This document shows, in pieces, positions 39,251 through 48,022 of a stretch of 64,000 bases of DNA (the stretch's first letter is position 1; every line of letters begins with the position of its first letter). Source of the stretch: Betaproteobacteria bacterium (GTDB taxonomy: Bacteria > Pseudomonadota > Gammaproteobacteria > Burkholderiales > Eutrophovitaceae); the NCBI GenBank assembly GCA_020354125.1, contig CP070643.1, positions 2,478,488 to 2,542,487 on the forward strand, in the 5' to 3' direction. A model generated the notes under the pieces. That model did no database searches, had not been told where the DNA came from, and saw only the letters and a list, made by a program, of their open reading frames with translations. The position numbers and the translations under genes are program-made.

Positions 39251-41011
39251 CTAAGCTTGTGCGACCTGCGCTTGCTCCGCGGGCGCCAACTCAAAGCAGA
39301 CGCGGCCGGGTTCGTTCGATACCAGCCGCAGCTCGTAGCTACTCTCCCTGGCATAGCGGCCCGCCTGATACAAGCCAACACCGAGCCCGGTTTTGGAGGA
39401 CGACACGGGCGATTCAAACAAGCGCTCCACAACAGAATCGGCAACGGGTTCTCCATCGTCACAGACGTTCAGAGCGTACCCGCCGTCGCGCGCTCGCAAT
39501 GTAATCGTGATCGACAAGCCGGGTGAAAGGCGCCGCTTTAGTAAGGCATTCTGCAGCAGGTTGTCGCTGACGCTGTCAAACAACTCGGCATGCAAGGTGC
39601 CGTCGCTATCGGGGGTGAGCCCTGTCTCGAGAAAGGTCACCGGTTCATAGGCAAACCGTCGCTTCAGACCCTCCCACCAGTCAAACGCTTTCGACTGTTC
39701 ACCAGCGCTACTGACATCGCTGGCCAGTTTATCCAAGGTGATCTGCAAGCGTTGCGCGATTTGCGGCAATTGGCGCCGCATTAACCACCGTACTGCCTCT
39801 GCGTCGGCTTCGCCACTGGTCTCAGCTGCATTGCACAGCGACCGCAGAGACTGCAACAGATTCTTCACGTCATGTGTCAGACGCGAGCCCGTTTCATAGA
39901 TCGCCTGCATATACGCATTGCGTCGCTGCTGCGCCGCCCTCACCTTGCTCTCGTAATAATCGCCCAGCAGCCGCGCCAGCAAACGAACATGCAGCACCAA
40001 TGCCGGGCTCGGCGAGAAGCGCGTATACACGGCAATGCCCAAGCCACCGAACGAAAATTCGGTGATGTGCTTGGTCCGCTCGCCAACCTCGCCGTTGCTC
40101 GCCACCGCTTTCCAGCGCACGCCGGACACCCACGGCAAAACCGCCAGTTCCTGGGCCGCGAGCACCGCGAACTGGTCCGCGTCGTCGACACGCTCGGCAA
40201 TTGCCGCGAGGCTGTGCATCCAACGCTCGAACGGAATACCGACACTGAGGAAATAGCGAGTGACAAGTTGGCCAATCCCGACAAAACCGGCCCGCGGATC
40301 CCACAGCAACGACAATACGATCAGGAACAGAGCAATGCCAAACAGCGTCTGCGTCAGTGCCACGATGTAATTGCCATGGCTGATCTGTTTGATCACGAAC
40401 GAGCCAAGCACCAGCACCACCACCAACAGGAAAAGCAACACGCTGTAGAACAGGTCCAGGGCGTAAACAGTCTGGCGTTCGGTTTTCTGGGGGCGAATGA
40501 AGAAAATCAGCGCCGCCGGAATCAGCAGACCGTACGTTACAGTCGCCTGCACAACAGGCGGGATCGTCTGCTCCTCGAACAGGTGGGGCACCACCCACAT
40601 CAGCAGGACAGACAACAGATACAGCGCCGCGAGCATCGACCCGATACGCTGGCGGACGTTTCGGATGCCGGGCATGTTGCCGCCGATCAGGGAGAACAGC
40701 ACTGATATCCACAGTGCCATCAACCACCAACTTCCGGCCGCCACCAGCACCGCTCCGGCAACCAGAATCAGCACCACCTGCCTGACCACCAGGCGCTGCT
40801 CTCCGCGCCATAACGGCTGCCACAGCAGGAACAGGCCAAAGTGCGTCGTCAACAGCGCTCGCGCCAGAGGGTCCGACAGCTCCAGGATCAGGCCGCCATG
40901 CAAGGCCAACAGCATCAGCGACAGCCAGTGCTCCTGGCGCAGGGCTCCGATCAACCGGGTCGCCTTTGTTTCAGATACTTGCTCTGACGCCGGGTTGATC
41001 TCAACGGACAT
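39251..41011 (-). CDS. Membrane sensor histidine kinase
   Basis: 586 residues. The N-terminal half is polytopic (about eight helices between residues 25 and 255). A GAF-like linker (about 270-360) follows, then the kinase core: H-box RLTHDVKNLLQSLRSL with H380, N-box SDNLLQNALL, and G-boxes DDGEPV and GLGVGLY. HDVKN in place of HE(L/M)xN resembles the PrsK-like kinases. No receiver gene is adjacent, but the pilus operon it converges on begins with an activator lacking an adjacent kinase, so they are inferred to be one pair. PilS-type kinases have a similar role for type IV pili. Confidence 0.88.
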   Translation of the reverse strand: MSVEINPASEQVSETKATRLIGALRQEHWLSLMLLALHGGLILELSDPLARALLTTHFGLFLLWQPLWRGEQRLVVRQVVLILVAGAVLVAAGSWWLMALWISVLFSLIGGNMPGIRNVRQRIGSMLAALYLLSVLLMWVVPHLFEEQTIPPVVQATVTYGLLIPAALIFFIRPQKTERQTVYALDLFYSVLLFLLVVVLVLGSFVIKQISHGNYIVALTQTLFGIALFLIVLSLLWDPRAGFVGIGQLVTRYFLSVGIPFERWMHSLAAIAERVDDADQFAVLAAQELAVLPWVSGVRWKAVASNGEVGERTKHITEFSFGGLGIAVYTRFSPSPALVLHVRLLARLLGDYYESKVRAAQQRRNAYMQAIYETGSRLTHDVKNLLQSLRSLCNAAETSGEADAEAVRWLMRRQLPQIAQRLQITLDKLASDVSSAGEQSKAFDWWEGLKRRFAYEPVTFLETGLTPDSDGTLHAELFDSVSDNLLQNALLKRRLSPGLSITITLRARDGGYALNVCDDGEPVADSVVERLFESPVSSSKTGLGVGLYQAGRYARESSYELRLVSNEPGRVCFELAPAEQAQVAQA

Positions 41012-41208
41012 TTCGTGACACTCTCACAAGTGGGCTACAACCTGTTGTTTCGCGGCCAACAAATAGAGTTCGAGAAAATGACACGAAAAAAGCATGCCAA
41101 CGGTCGCCTGCGGGACTGTATGACCAGCATCCGGGCCGTCCCTGACTGGTATGCATTCTTGAATTAGCCGGATTTGGAGTCTCGCGAAGTCCGTTCGCGC
41201 TACGCTAT

Positions 41209-42012
41209 ATGTCGAAGTCTATTGCAAATCCGGCTTTGATGCCGCTAACGGCCCGCATCCTGGCCATCGCCCGCTACACCGTCCTCGAAGCGTGGCGTAA
41301 TCGGTCGGTTTTTCTGCTGATCGGAATGGTCGTCCTTGCTTTGCTGCTCAGCCTGTTCGTCCGCCAGCAGGCCATCACTGAATCAGACCGCGCTCAGGTC
41401 GCCTTTCTCGCCAGCATCACCCGGCTCGGATCAGTGTTTCTGCTTGCAATTACCGTTCTTCAGGGGTCGGTACGGGAGTTTCAAGACAAGGTCCTGGAGT
41501 TGATGCTTTCGCTTGACCTGCCACGTTCCGCGTATCTTGCCGGCAAGTTTCTCGGTTACGCATTACTCGCCGTCGGCTACGGCGCAATCGCCTCCTTACC
41601 GCTGCTGCTGCTGTCAGACCCCCTCAACGTATTCCGTTGGAGCATCACCCACATATTTGAACTGTGGATCGTGATCGCTTTTGCGCTGTTTTGTATCACC
41701 GCATTCTCCCAACTATTGGCGGCCGCTACATTCGTGCTGGCGTTCTACCTGCTGGCCAGGTCGATCACTGCGATTCAACTTATCAGCCAGTCGACCCTGA
41801 GCGGACCCGGCCCGGCCAGCGACTTTGCAGCATTGCTTGCCGACGCGATCGCACTGGTGCTGCCACGCCTCGACGCCTTCACCCAGACAGCATGGCTGGT
41901 TGAGGCCATCGCTGAGCCGCTGTCAATGACAGGCGCAATCGTGCAGACGTCGATTTACGTCTCGCTCCTGCTGTGCGCGGCGATGTTCGACCTGCACCGC
42001 AGGAATTTCTGA
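41209..42012 (+). CDS. ABC-2 type transporter permease
   Basis: 267 residues with about six helices: a first helix after a basic amphipathic N-terminus (IARYTVLEAWRNRSVFLLIG), a cytoplasmic coupling region GSVREFQDKVLELMLSLDLPRSAY, and hydrophobic helices to the end. No ATPase is beside it; the orphan ATPase at 23758-24486 is the best partner. Divergent from the kinase gene across 197 bases, and 21 bases before the helical-repeat gene. Substrate unknown. Confidence 0.82.
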   Translation: MSKSIANPALMPLTARILAIARYTVLEAWRNRSVFLLIGMVVLALLLSLFVRQQAITESDRAQVAFLASITRLGSVFLLAITVLQGSVREFQDKVLELMLSLDLPRSAYLAGKFLGYALLAVGYGAIASLPLLLLSDPLNVFRWSITHIFELWIVIAFALFCITAFSQLLAAATFVLAFYLLARSITAIQLISQSTLSGPGPASDFAALLADAIALVLPRLDAFTQTAWLVEAIAEPLSMTGAIVQTSIYVSLLLCAAMFDLHRRNF

Positions 42013-42033
42013 TCTTTCGCCGTTTACGCAACC

Positions 42034-42762
42034 ATGGCAAAACAGCGAGAGGTTGGTAGTGTTCCGGGCTGGGTTCGCTGGTTATTGCCGGCATTGCTGG
42101 TGGCACAGATCGCGTTTCGCCTGGCCGAGCCGGCTCCGGCCGCGGTGGCCGCGCAACTGGGCCCACCCCCGGCATTGGACTCGTTGCGCCTGGCCGCCCT
42201 GGGCGAGCCAATTGGGCTCGCGGTCGCGCTATCTCTGCGCCTGCAGGCGTTTGATACCCAGCCTGGCGTCAGCATCCCGTTTCGCGAACTCGACTATCAG
42301 AATATTGAGCGTTGGTTGGATCGTATCGTGATGCTCGACCCGCACAGTGCTTACCCTTTTCTACTCGCGTCACAGCTCTATTCCCAAGTGCCCGACGAAG
42401 CGAAGCAACGCATCATTCTCGACTTCGTGTTCCGCAAGTTTCGCGAGGATCCGGTCCGGCGTTGGCGCTGGCTGGCCCACGCGTCGATTATCGCCAAGCA
42501 CCGGCTGGGCGACCTGCAACTGGCGCTGATCTATGCTCGCGCCATCGCCACCGACGCAAACGACCCAATGGTGCCGTCCTGGGCGAGACAAATGCACATC
42601 TTTCTGTTGGAGGATCTCGGCGAACACGAGGCTGCCAAGATCCTGCTAGGCGGCTTGTTGGCGAGCGGAACTGTGAACGACGCAAACGAAGCACGCTTTC
42701 TGATGGAGCGTTTGGAGGCGCTTGAGCCTGACGAGATCTCGACAGAATCGTCGAGACCATGA
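42034..42762 (+). CDS. Membrane-anchored helical-repeat (TPR-like) protein, unknown function
   Basis: 242 residues. One hydrophobic helix at about 13-29 acts as anchor or uncleaved signal. The rest is alpha-helical with TPR-like spacing, for example IERWLDRIVMLDPHSAYPFLLASQLY and RLGDLQLALIYARAIATDAND (read in parts). No catalytic motif was seen. It follows the ABC-2 permease by 21 bases and precedes the sigma-54 pilin, so a part in export or pilus function is likely but unproven. Confidence 0.65.
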   Translation: MAKQREVGSVPGWVRWLLPALLVAQIAFRLAEPAPAAVAAQLGPPPALDSLRLAALGEPIGLAVALSLRLQAFDTQPGVSIPFRELDYQNIERWLDRIVMLDPHSAYPFLLASQLYSQVPDEAKQRIILDFVFRKFREDPVRRWRWLAHASIIAKHRLGDLQLALIYARAIATDANDPMVPSWARQMHIFLLEDLGEHEAAKILLGGLLASGTVNDANEARFLMERLEALEPDEISTESSRP

Positions 42763-42973
42763 CAACGTAATCGCTCTCAGCAATCGCTTCAAGCTCAATA
42801 TCGTTACCTGCATGTCATGCGCGATTCCCCCTGAGCCAAGCTGACGACGCGGCTTCAACTTATTGTTTTTATGTGGATTATGTAGCGCGGCGTGGAAATC
42901 GGATCGGCGCCGACACAGCCCGGGGACAGGTATCGCGCTGGCCACCGGCCGATCGAAGGAAGTCGGTCTTGGG

Positions 42974-42989
42974 TGGCACGGAACTGGCA
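42974..42989 (+). promoter_or_regulatory. Sigma-54-type promoter of the pilin gene
   Basis: TGGCACGGAACTGGCA (42974-42989) has GG at 42975-42976, ten bases, then GC at 42987-42988. The -24 element is perfect (TGGCACG) and the -12 element is TGGCA rather than TTGCA. Start of transcription would fall near 43000, some 23 bases before the pilin ATG. An inverted repeat GCATGTCATGC lies upstream at 42810-42820 and could be an activator site. Confidence 0.7.
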
Positions 42990-43022
42990 CCAGGGTTCAG
43001 CACAACACGCTTGGAGATAATG

Positions 43023-43712
43023 ATGGTTCAAAAACAGACCGGGTTTACATTGATCGAGATTGCGATCGTGCTGGTCATTATCGGCTTACTGCTTGGGGGA
43101 GTACTCAAGGGCCAGGAGTTGATCACCAGTGCACGTGTTCGCAACCTGATTTCGCAGCAGGATGGCGTGAAAGCTGCCTTCTTTGGCTTCCAGGACCGTT
43201 TCCGCGCCTTTCCGGGGGATTACACCGGCGCCACGGCCAACATTTCCGGTGTTGCCACTGCCGCGTGTAATGGCGGCAATGGCGACGGCGATGGCCGGAT
43301 CGAGACCGCCAATAACGAATACATCTTGGCATGGGAGCATATGTCCAAGGCGGGATTCATTGCTGGCAGCTATACCTGTGCCGCTTCCGAGGGCGCAACC
43401 ACGACGCCAGTCAACCCATACGGTATGTATCTGCAGGTCATCTACGATGGTGTCTATGGCGGCGGCTCGTCTCCACAAAGACACAATATAAAGACCGGCC
43501 CGCAGATTCCAGTTGGATTGATGTTCCAAATGGACCAGAAAATTGATGATGGCAGTCCGAACACCGGCACGTTCCAGTTCTCGACCTTCGCCGCACAGGG
43601 GACAGCGCCAACAGGTGGCTCCGGCACCGCATGCACCAGTGCGACCGCGGCGAGCGGCGCCTGGAACACGACCAACGGCAACACCAATTGCGGCGGTGCA
43701 AGCCTGCTCTGA
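43023..43712 (+). CDS. Type IV pilin (major-pilin candidate)
   Basis: 229 residues. A 7-residue leader ends MVQKQTG, cut before FTLIEIAIVLVIIGLLLGG with Glu at +5. The start at 43023 is set by GGAG 6 bases upstream; the frame is open back to 42873 but that part covers the promoter. The ectodomain has FRAFPGDYTGA, a motif of a widespread pilin family, glycine/asparagine-rich loops and paired cysteines. It has its own sigma-54 promoter and strong terminator, so it is a single-gene unit, as expected for an abundant pilin. Confidence 0.9.
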   Translation: MVQKQTGFTLIEIAIVLVIIGLLLGGVLKGQELITSARVRNLISQQDGVKAAFFGFQDRFRAFPGDYTGATANISGVATAACNGGNGDGDGRIETANNEYILAWEHMSKAGFIAGSYTCAASEGATTTPVNPYGMYLQVIYDGVYGGGSSPQRHNIKTGPQIPVGLMFQMDQKIDDGSPNTGTFQFSTFAAQGTAPTGGSGTACTSATAASGAWNTTNGNTNCGGASLL

Positions 43713-43768
43713 CCGCACTCGTCAGAGACGGACCGCGCTCGTCAAGCTGGTCTGAACGAGCAATCTGA

Positions 43769-43795
43769 AGAGCCCGCATTAGCGGGCTCTTTTTT
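43769..43795 (+). terminator. Rho-independent terminator of the pilin gene
   Basis: A 9-bp perfect stem AGAGCCCGC/GCGGGCTCT (43769-43777 with 43782-43790), a 4-base loop, and TTTTT from 43791. The stop codon of the convergent antiporter gene (43796-43794) lies inside the T-tract. Confidence 0.93.
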
Positions 43796-45764
43796 AGCCT
43801 TGCAGCATGAACATTTCGGCTAACGCCAGCGATTCCTGCGCGCCGCGCAACACAATCACATCGCCCTCCTGAACCCGCGTTTCCGGCTCGGGGAACTGAC
43901 TACGAATATTGCGCTGCCGGATCGCGGTCACCTCGACGTTGAAGCGCCCCAGATCAAGCTCCCGCAGCGTCTTGCCGATCGCTGCCGCTCCGGTCACGAT
44001 TAACACCGAATGCAGCCTGACTTGCATGTGGTCGCTCGCTTCTTCCGGTTCATCCGTGGCGCCATGGTAGAAACCACGGAACAGGTCATAGCGCTGCTCT
44101 CGCGTGTCGCGGATGCGCTGTAGCACGCGATTGAATGGCACACCGAGCAACATCAGCGCGTGTGCTCCCAGCATCAGGCTGCCTTCCAGAATCTCTGCAA
44201 CGACTTCAGCTGCACCGGCTTGTTTGAGCTGATCGATGTCACTGTCATCCAGGGTACGCACCACCACCGGCAAGCCGGGCCGCAACTCCTGCACCAGGCT
44301 CAGAATCCGCAATGCGGAGGCAGTGTCAGCATAGGATACAACAAGCGCATTGGCGCGCAGCAAACCCGCCGCGATCAATACCTCGCGTCGGGCTGCATCG
44401 CCAAATACCACGCTTTCACCGGCGGCGGCAGCTTCACGCACGCGCTGCGGATCAAAATCCAGCGCAATGAAACCTACGCCTTCGCGTTCGAAGAAGCGGG
44501 CAAGATTCTGTCCGCTGCGCCCGTATCCACAAATGATCACGTGCTGCTCGGCGCCCATGCTCTGCACCGCGATGTTGTGTAACGCCATGGCGCGGTTCAT
44601 CCATTCGGCACCGCTGAAACGGCGCACCATGTGCTCGCTGTATTCAATGAGGAAGGGCGAAATCAGCATCGACAGTATCAGGGTTGCCAAGGCGATTTGC
44701 GTCCTGACGTCGTCAATAACGGCGAGGTTTGTGGCTTGCGCAAGCAATACCAGACCAAATTCCCCGGCACCCGCCAGCGCCAGCGCTGATCGCAACGACA
44801 CCGAGGCATCGGTACCGAACAGACGTCCGAGACTGGCGACGATCACCGTTTTTCCCACCAGTATCAAAACCAGCAGGCCAAGGATCCAGTACCAGTAGTC
44901 GACCAGCGCTGCCGGATCGAGCATCATGCCGACAGTGACAAAGAACAAGCCCAGCAGCACATCGCGGAACGGCTTGATGTCCTGCTCGACCTGATAGCGG
45001 TATTCCGTTTCAGAAATCAGCATGCCGGCGAGGAACGCACCCAGTGCCAAAGACAGTCCGGCCAACTCGGTAACCCAGGCGAGTCCAAGCGTGATCAAAA
45101 GCACGTTGAGCACGAACAACTCGGATGACTTTTGCCGAGCAACCAAAGTGAACCAGGGCCGCATCAATCGCTGTCCGAAATAGAGCAGCACCACCAGCAC
45201 TAGCGCGGCCTTGACCACCGCAAGGCCGAGCGCCACCAGCACCGTTTCCGCACCCCGCGCCAGTGCCGGTATCACGATCAGCAGCGGCACCACCGCTAGA
45301 TCCTGAAACAGCAGAATCCCGACAATCTGCCGGCCATGCGGCGAATTCAACTCGAGCCGCTCAGACAGCATCTTCGCCAGAATTGCGGTCGACGACATCG
45401 CAAACACCCCACCGAGCACCAACCCAGCACGCCAGTCAGCACCCGTTGCCATGGAGACAAAAACGATTAGAACGGTGGTAATTCCGACTTGTGCCGCACC
45501 CAGACCAAACACCAGGCGGCGCATGGTCAGCAGTTTGGCCAGGCTGAACTCGAGCCCGATACTGAACATGAGGAAGACAACACCGAACTCGGCGAGATAG
45601 CGCGTCTCGGCACTGTCACTGACAAGACCAAGCGCATTTGGCCCGATCAGTACGCCGACGAGCAGATAGCCGAGCAGCGCCGGCAGCGCGAGCAAGCGAA
45701 ACACGGCCACAACAACCACTGCTGCGAGCAGCAGAATCAGGACCAGTTCAAGCGTGCCGTGCAT
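43794..45764 (-). CDS. Kef-type monovalent cation:proton antiporter (CPA2) with RCK domains
   Basis: 656 residues. Residues about 1-385 are a CPA2 exchanger with about 12 helices (GEFGLVLLAQA, SSTAILAKML, FQDLAVVPLL). A TrkA-N/RCK NAD-binding domain follows (HVIICGYGRSGQNLARFF with the Rossmann glycines), and a TrkA-C domain ends the protein (about 570-650). Likely potassium or sodium/proton exchange across the inner membrane under redox or nucleotide control. A gene of this kind commonly lies next to kdsD in gammaproteobacteria. Divergent from kdsD. Confidence 0.9.
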   Translation of the reverse strand: MHGTLELVLILLLAAVVVVAVFRLLALPALLGYLLVGVLIGPNALGLVSDSAETRYLAEFGVVFLMFSIGLEFSLAKLLTMRRLVFGLGAAQVGITTVLIVFVSMATGADWRAGLVLGGVFAMSSTAILAKMLSERLELNSPHGRQIVGILLFQDLAVVPLLIVIPALARGAETVLVALGLAVVKAALVLVVLLYFGQRLMRPWFTLVARQKSSELFVLNVLLITLGLAWVTELAGLSLALGAFLAGMLISETEYRYQVEQDIKPFRDVLLGLFFVTVGMMLDPAALVDYWYWILGLLVLILVGKTVIVASLGRLFGTDASVSLRSALALAGAGEFGLVLLAQATNLAVIDDVRTQIALATLILSMLISPFLIEYSEHMVRRFSGAEWMNRAMALHNIAVQSMGAEQHVIICGYGRSGQNLARFFEREGVGFIALDFDPQRVREAAAAGESVVFGDAARREVLIAAGLLRANALVVSYADTASALRILSLVQELRPGLPVVVRTLDDSDIDQLKQAGAAEVVAEILEGSLMLGAHALMLLGVPFNRVLQRIRDTREQRYDLFRGFYHGATDEPEEASDHMQVRLHSVLIVTGAAAIGKTLRELDLGRFNVEVTAIRQRNIRSQFPEPETRVQEGDVIVLRGAQESLALAEMFMLQG

Positions 45765-45906
45765 GGGCCATGCAGTGAACGATCAGCGAAGGACTCAGCA
45801 TGAGTTCAAGTGTATCGGGACAACCGATGCTCGTACATCTCGTTGCTAAATGTCAGCATATGTGTGGTAACAATTTGCAGGCTCCCCTGCGTTATACTTC
45901 GCGCCG

Positions 45907-46893
45907 ATGGACAGCATAGGAAAACTGTCACCGCAAGAGGCCATCAACCTTGCCAAGCGTGTTCTCGACATTGAGGCACGCGCTGTCGAGGATCTAGCCC
46001 TTCGGCTCGACGAATCGTTCGCAGCAGCGTTGCAGATCATACTGGGATGCCAGGGCCGTATCGTGGTGAGCGGCATAGGCAAGTCCGGACATATTGCGAA
46101 CAAACTCGCTTCTACTTTGGCAAGCACCGGCACGCCGGCATTCTTCGTGCATCCGGCGGAGGCAAGTCACGGTGACCTCGGCATGATTACCCGCGGTGAC
46201 GTCCTGATTGCATTGTCGAATTCCGGGGAAAGCGCAGAACTGCTGGTGATCGTGCCAATCATCAAGCGCGAAGGCGCGAACCTGATCGCCATGACTGGCA
46301 ATCCCGAATCGTCACTGGCGAAGGAAGCGGACGTGCATCTGAACGCCAGCGTATCGGAAGAGGCTTGCCCACTTGGCCTCGCACCAACTGCAAGCACCAC
46401 CGCGGCATTGGCGCTGGGTGATGCACTTGCCGTTGCCTTGCTCGAAGCGCGTGGCTTTAGCGAGAAGGATTTCGCGCGGTCCCATCCCGGTGGCCGCCTT
46501 GGCCGACAGCTTCTCACCCATGTGTCCGATGTCATGCGCACTGGCGACGCGATACCTCGTGTGCCGGAGACGGTCATGCTCAACGATGCCATCCTGGAAA
46601 TGTCGCGCAAGGGAATGGGCATGACAGCCATTGTTCGCGGCGACCAGCCAGTCGGAATATTTACCGACGGTGACCTGCGCCGGTTGCTGGAACACGGCAG
46701 CGACATTCGCTCGATTCCTGTCATAGACGCCATGACGCAATCGCCGCGCACCGTCGAATCGACCAGACTCGCCGTAGAGGTCGTCAAAACCATGGAGGAT
46801 TACAAGATCAACCAGATTCTGGTTGTCGATGAGGATGGCAAGCTCGTTGGCGCGCTCAACACCCACGATTTGATGCAGGCCAAAGTGATATGA
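45907..46893 (+). CDS. kdsD: D-arabinose-5-phosphate isomerase
   Basis: Converts ribulose 5-phosphate to arabinose 5-phosphate, first step of Kdo synthesis for lipopolysaccharide. An N-terminal SIS domain (about 35-175; GIGKSGHIANKLASTLASTG, SNSGESAELL) is followed by two CBS domains (about 205-328). 328 residues, the usual length. A -10-like TATACT lies at 45893-45898, very near the start. Overlaps kdsC by ATGA. Confidence 0.96.
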   Translation: MDSIGKLSPQEAINLAKRVLDIEARAVEDLALRLDESFAAALQIILGCQGRIVVSGIGKSGHIANKLASTLASTGTPAFFVHPAEASHGDLGMITRGDVLIALSNSGESAELLVIVPIIKREGANLIAMTGNPESSLAKEADVHLNASVSEEACPLGLAPTASTTAALALGDALAVALLEARGFSEKDFARSHPGGRLGRQLLTHVSDVMRTGDAIPRVPETVMLNDAILEMSRKGMGMTAIVRGDQPVGIFTDGDLRRLLEHGSDIRSIPVIDAMTQSPRTVESTRLAVEVVKTMEDYKINQILVVDEDGKLVGALNTHDLMQAKVI

Positions 46894-47417
46894 GCGAGGA
46901 CGTGTCGCGGCGAGCCAGCCAAATACGGTTGGCCTTGTTCGATGTCGATGGCGTGATGACCGATGGCACTCTGTTTATCTCTCAGCGCGGTGAGTCTTTC
47001 AAGCCGTTCAACATCCTCGATGGTCTTGGGCTGAAGTTGCTCAAGACCAGCGGCGTGACGACCGGAATACTGACTGGTCGTTCATCGGCATCGGTCAAGA
47101 AAAGAGCCTCGGAACTTGCAATCGACCATTTAATCCAAGGCGCAGAGGACAAGCTGCAAGCGTATGCGGATTTATGCAAGCAGCTTGGATTGGATGACTA
47201 CCAGGTGTGTTACATGGGCGACGACCTACCGGATTTGCCAGTGCTGCGCCGCTGCGGGCTGGCGCTGTCACCGCCGGATGCAGTCAAACAAGTGCGCGAG
47301 CAAGCGCACTTCGTGACGCGCACCGGCGGCGGACGCGGTGCCGTACGCGAAGCCTGCGAACTGATCATGCAGGCACAAGGTACCTGGGAAAGCCAGATCG
47401 GCGCCTATCTCGCATGA
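46890..47417 (+). CDS. kdsC: 3-deoxy-D-manno-octulosonate 8-phosphate phosphatase
   Basis: HAD-family phosphatase releasing Kdo from Kdo 8-phosphate. The nucleophile motif is FDVDGVMTDG, and the later acidic motif is MGDDLPDLPVL. The 175 residues are typical of the capless C0-type tetramer. Four-base overlaps with both kdsD and lptC show tight coupling. Confidence 0.96.
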   Translation: MSEDVSRRASQIRLALFDVDGVMTDGTLFISQRGESFKPFNILDGLGLKLLKTSGVTTGILTGRSSASVKKRASELAIDHLIQGAEDKLQAYADLCKQLGLDDYQVCYMGDDLPDLPVLRRCGLALSPPDAVKQVREQAHFVTRTGGGRGAVREACELIMQAQGTWESQIGAYLA

Positions 47418-48022
47418 TCAAAGATCGGCTCGTCGCCTGGTCACCGGTGATTCTCTTGCTCCTGCTTGCAGCCTTGACCTGGTGGCTCGATTACAGGGTA
47501 CGCGTACCTGAACAGCAAGCGAACGGTGGAGCGGGAAAGGATCCAGAGTTCTATATCGAAGGATTCATGGCCATACGCATGAACCCGGACGGCACGCGGC
47601 GCTACGAGCTCACGGGAACACGACTCACACACTATGCCGACGAGAAAGGTTCGCTGCTCGCATCTCCGAGCCTGCTCTACCATGACTATGAGCGGGCGCC
47701 GGTTACGGTCAGTAGTAATACTGCCGAAGTAGAAGACGGTGGCGACAACGTCCACTTTCGCGGCGACGTGACGATCTCACGACCGGCCTTCGGAGAGACC
47801 CCCGAACTCGGAGTCGCCACCGACTACATGCACGTGATGCCCGATGAGGAGATCGCCCGGACCGATCAACAGGTGACGATGACCGAGGGAAATTCCACGG
47901 TCAGCTCGGTTGGCTTAGAATTTGATAAGAAGGCGAGGGAAATTCGCTTGTTATCGAACGTTGAAGCACGCTATGAGACACCCAGATCCCGGGCCGCAAA
48001 AGCGCAGGCCGATGAGCGCTGA
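47414..48022 (+). CDS. lptC: LPS export system protein LptC
   Basis: Bitopic inner-membrane protein that takes LPS from LptB2FG to LptA. One helix at about 9-25, then a periplasmic beta-jellyroll of 202 residues total with YELTGTRLTHYADEKGSLLASP. ATG 47414 overlaps the kdsC stop (ATGA). lptF and lptG are not in the window. Confidence 0.92.
   Translation: MIKDRLVAWSPVILLLLLAALTWWLDYRVRVPEQQANGGAGKDPEFYIEGFMAIRMNPDGTRRYELTGTRLTHYADEKGSLLASPSLLYHDYERAPVTVSSNTAEVEDGGDNVHFRGDVTISRPAFGETPELGVATDYMHVMPDEEIARTDQQVTMTEGNSTVSSVGLEFDKKAREIRLLSNVEARYETPRSRAAKAQADER

Noticed and set aside
39872-40705. 277-codon plus-strand frame opposite the histidine kinase
   Set aside because: His/Arg/Gln-rich shadow of the kinase membrane region; no recognisable protein.
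40980-41208. Sigma-54 promoter in the kinase/permease spacer
   Set aside because: TTGGCATG on the minus strand looked promising, but no GC occurs at the required -12 distance.
46167-46793. 208-codon minus-strand frame opposite kdsD
   Set aside because: Lies wholly within kdsD, whose SIS and CBS motifs are clear; low-complexity Ser/Arg-rich translation.
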